A stretch of DNA of 39,317 nucleotides. It comes from a virus. This document shows, piece by piece, positions 39,280 through 39,317 of the stretch (position 1 is the stretch's first letter; each line of letters begins with the position of its first letter). Made by a program: the position numbers and the translations under genes. The notes below the pieces were generated by a model. That model was not told where the DNA came from. It searched no databases and was given only the letters and a program-made list of their open reading frames with translations. Location of the stretch: the IMG/VR virus record IMGVR_UViG_3300024430_000006, positions 1 to 39,317 of that record, one strand, 5' to 3'.

Positions 39280-39317
39280 CCCTCCACGAAAGTTCGTCAC
39301 TCTCGGCGTCGGGAAAC

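Noticed and set aside
1-39317. Direct terminal repeats marking genome ends
   Set aside because: Comparing the first and last ~40 bases by eye shows no shared sequence, so no end type is claimed.

Overview
The window looks like an essentially complete genome of a temperate, tailed (siphovirus-type) bacteriophage of a GC-rich actinobacterium. Base composition is strongly GC-rich, GTG starts are very common, genes overlap as GTGA/ATGA, and the order is the classic one: HNH and terminase, portal, protease, capsid, tail, lysis, integration/immunity, early genes, replication. Secreted proteins with long Thr/Pro/Glu linkers, and a Thr/Pro-rich lipoprotein, resemble what is common in Acidimicrobiia (Iamia/Ilumatobacter-like bacteria). 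That host placement is inference. I saw no obvious direct terminal repeat between the two ends, so the physical end type (cos, pac or circular cut) is unknown.

Layout. 109-5523: HNH nuclease, terminase small and large subunits, small membrane protein, HK97-type portal, prohead protease, major capsid protein, then a hairpin terminator. 5619-9064: head-tail connection proteins and tail tube. 9061-11666: tail assembly chaperones, the long form made by a -1 frameshift, and the tape measure with an embedded M15-like peptidase. 11666-17561: distal tail, fibre/adhesion proteins and a Gp37-like minor tail protein. 17558-20748: lysis cassette (amidase, four small membrane proteins, secreted glycosidase-like protein). 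20763-23180: a fibre protein with 14 tandem 60-bp repeats and two small structural proteins. The rightward late block ends at a hairpin shared with a convergent lipoprotein gene.

23805-26453 is the lysogeny region: lipoprotein (minus), an attP containing the 3' half of a tRNA-Lys(CUU) gene, a small ORF, tyrosine integrase, and a leftward HTH repressor. The repressor and the rightward early genes diverge across an intergenic region rich in palindromes and direct repeats. From 26442 to 34155, 18 early genes are chained by 17 consecutive start/stop overlaps: two excisionase-like HTH proteins, small membrane proteins, two DNA methyltransferases, a Holliday-junction-resolvase-like nuclease, a degenerate exonuclease fold, a sulfotransferase-like protein and a RecB/Cas4-type exonuclease. 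Next come an SSB-like protein and a 795-aa primase-polymerase/helicase.

Immediately after the primase gene is a 216-bp non-coding segment with eight exact and two near copies of an 8-bp element, a near-consensus DnaA box and an AT-rich core, the best candidate for the replication origin. The right end carries zinc-ribbon proteins, a second HNH protein and two small ORFs.

The most noteworthy items are the origin/operator array, the 20-residue tail-fibre repeat shared by two proteins, the attP architecture, the predicted leaderless genes of the immunity region, and the overlap-coupled early operon with an apparently inactivated exonuclease. I found no CRISPR array, retroelement or insertion sequence.
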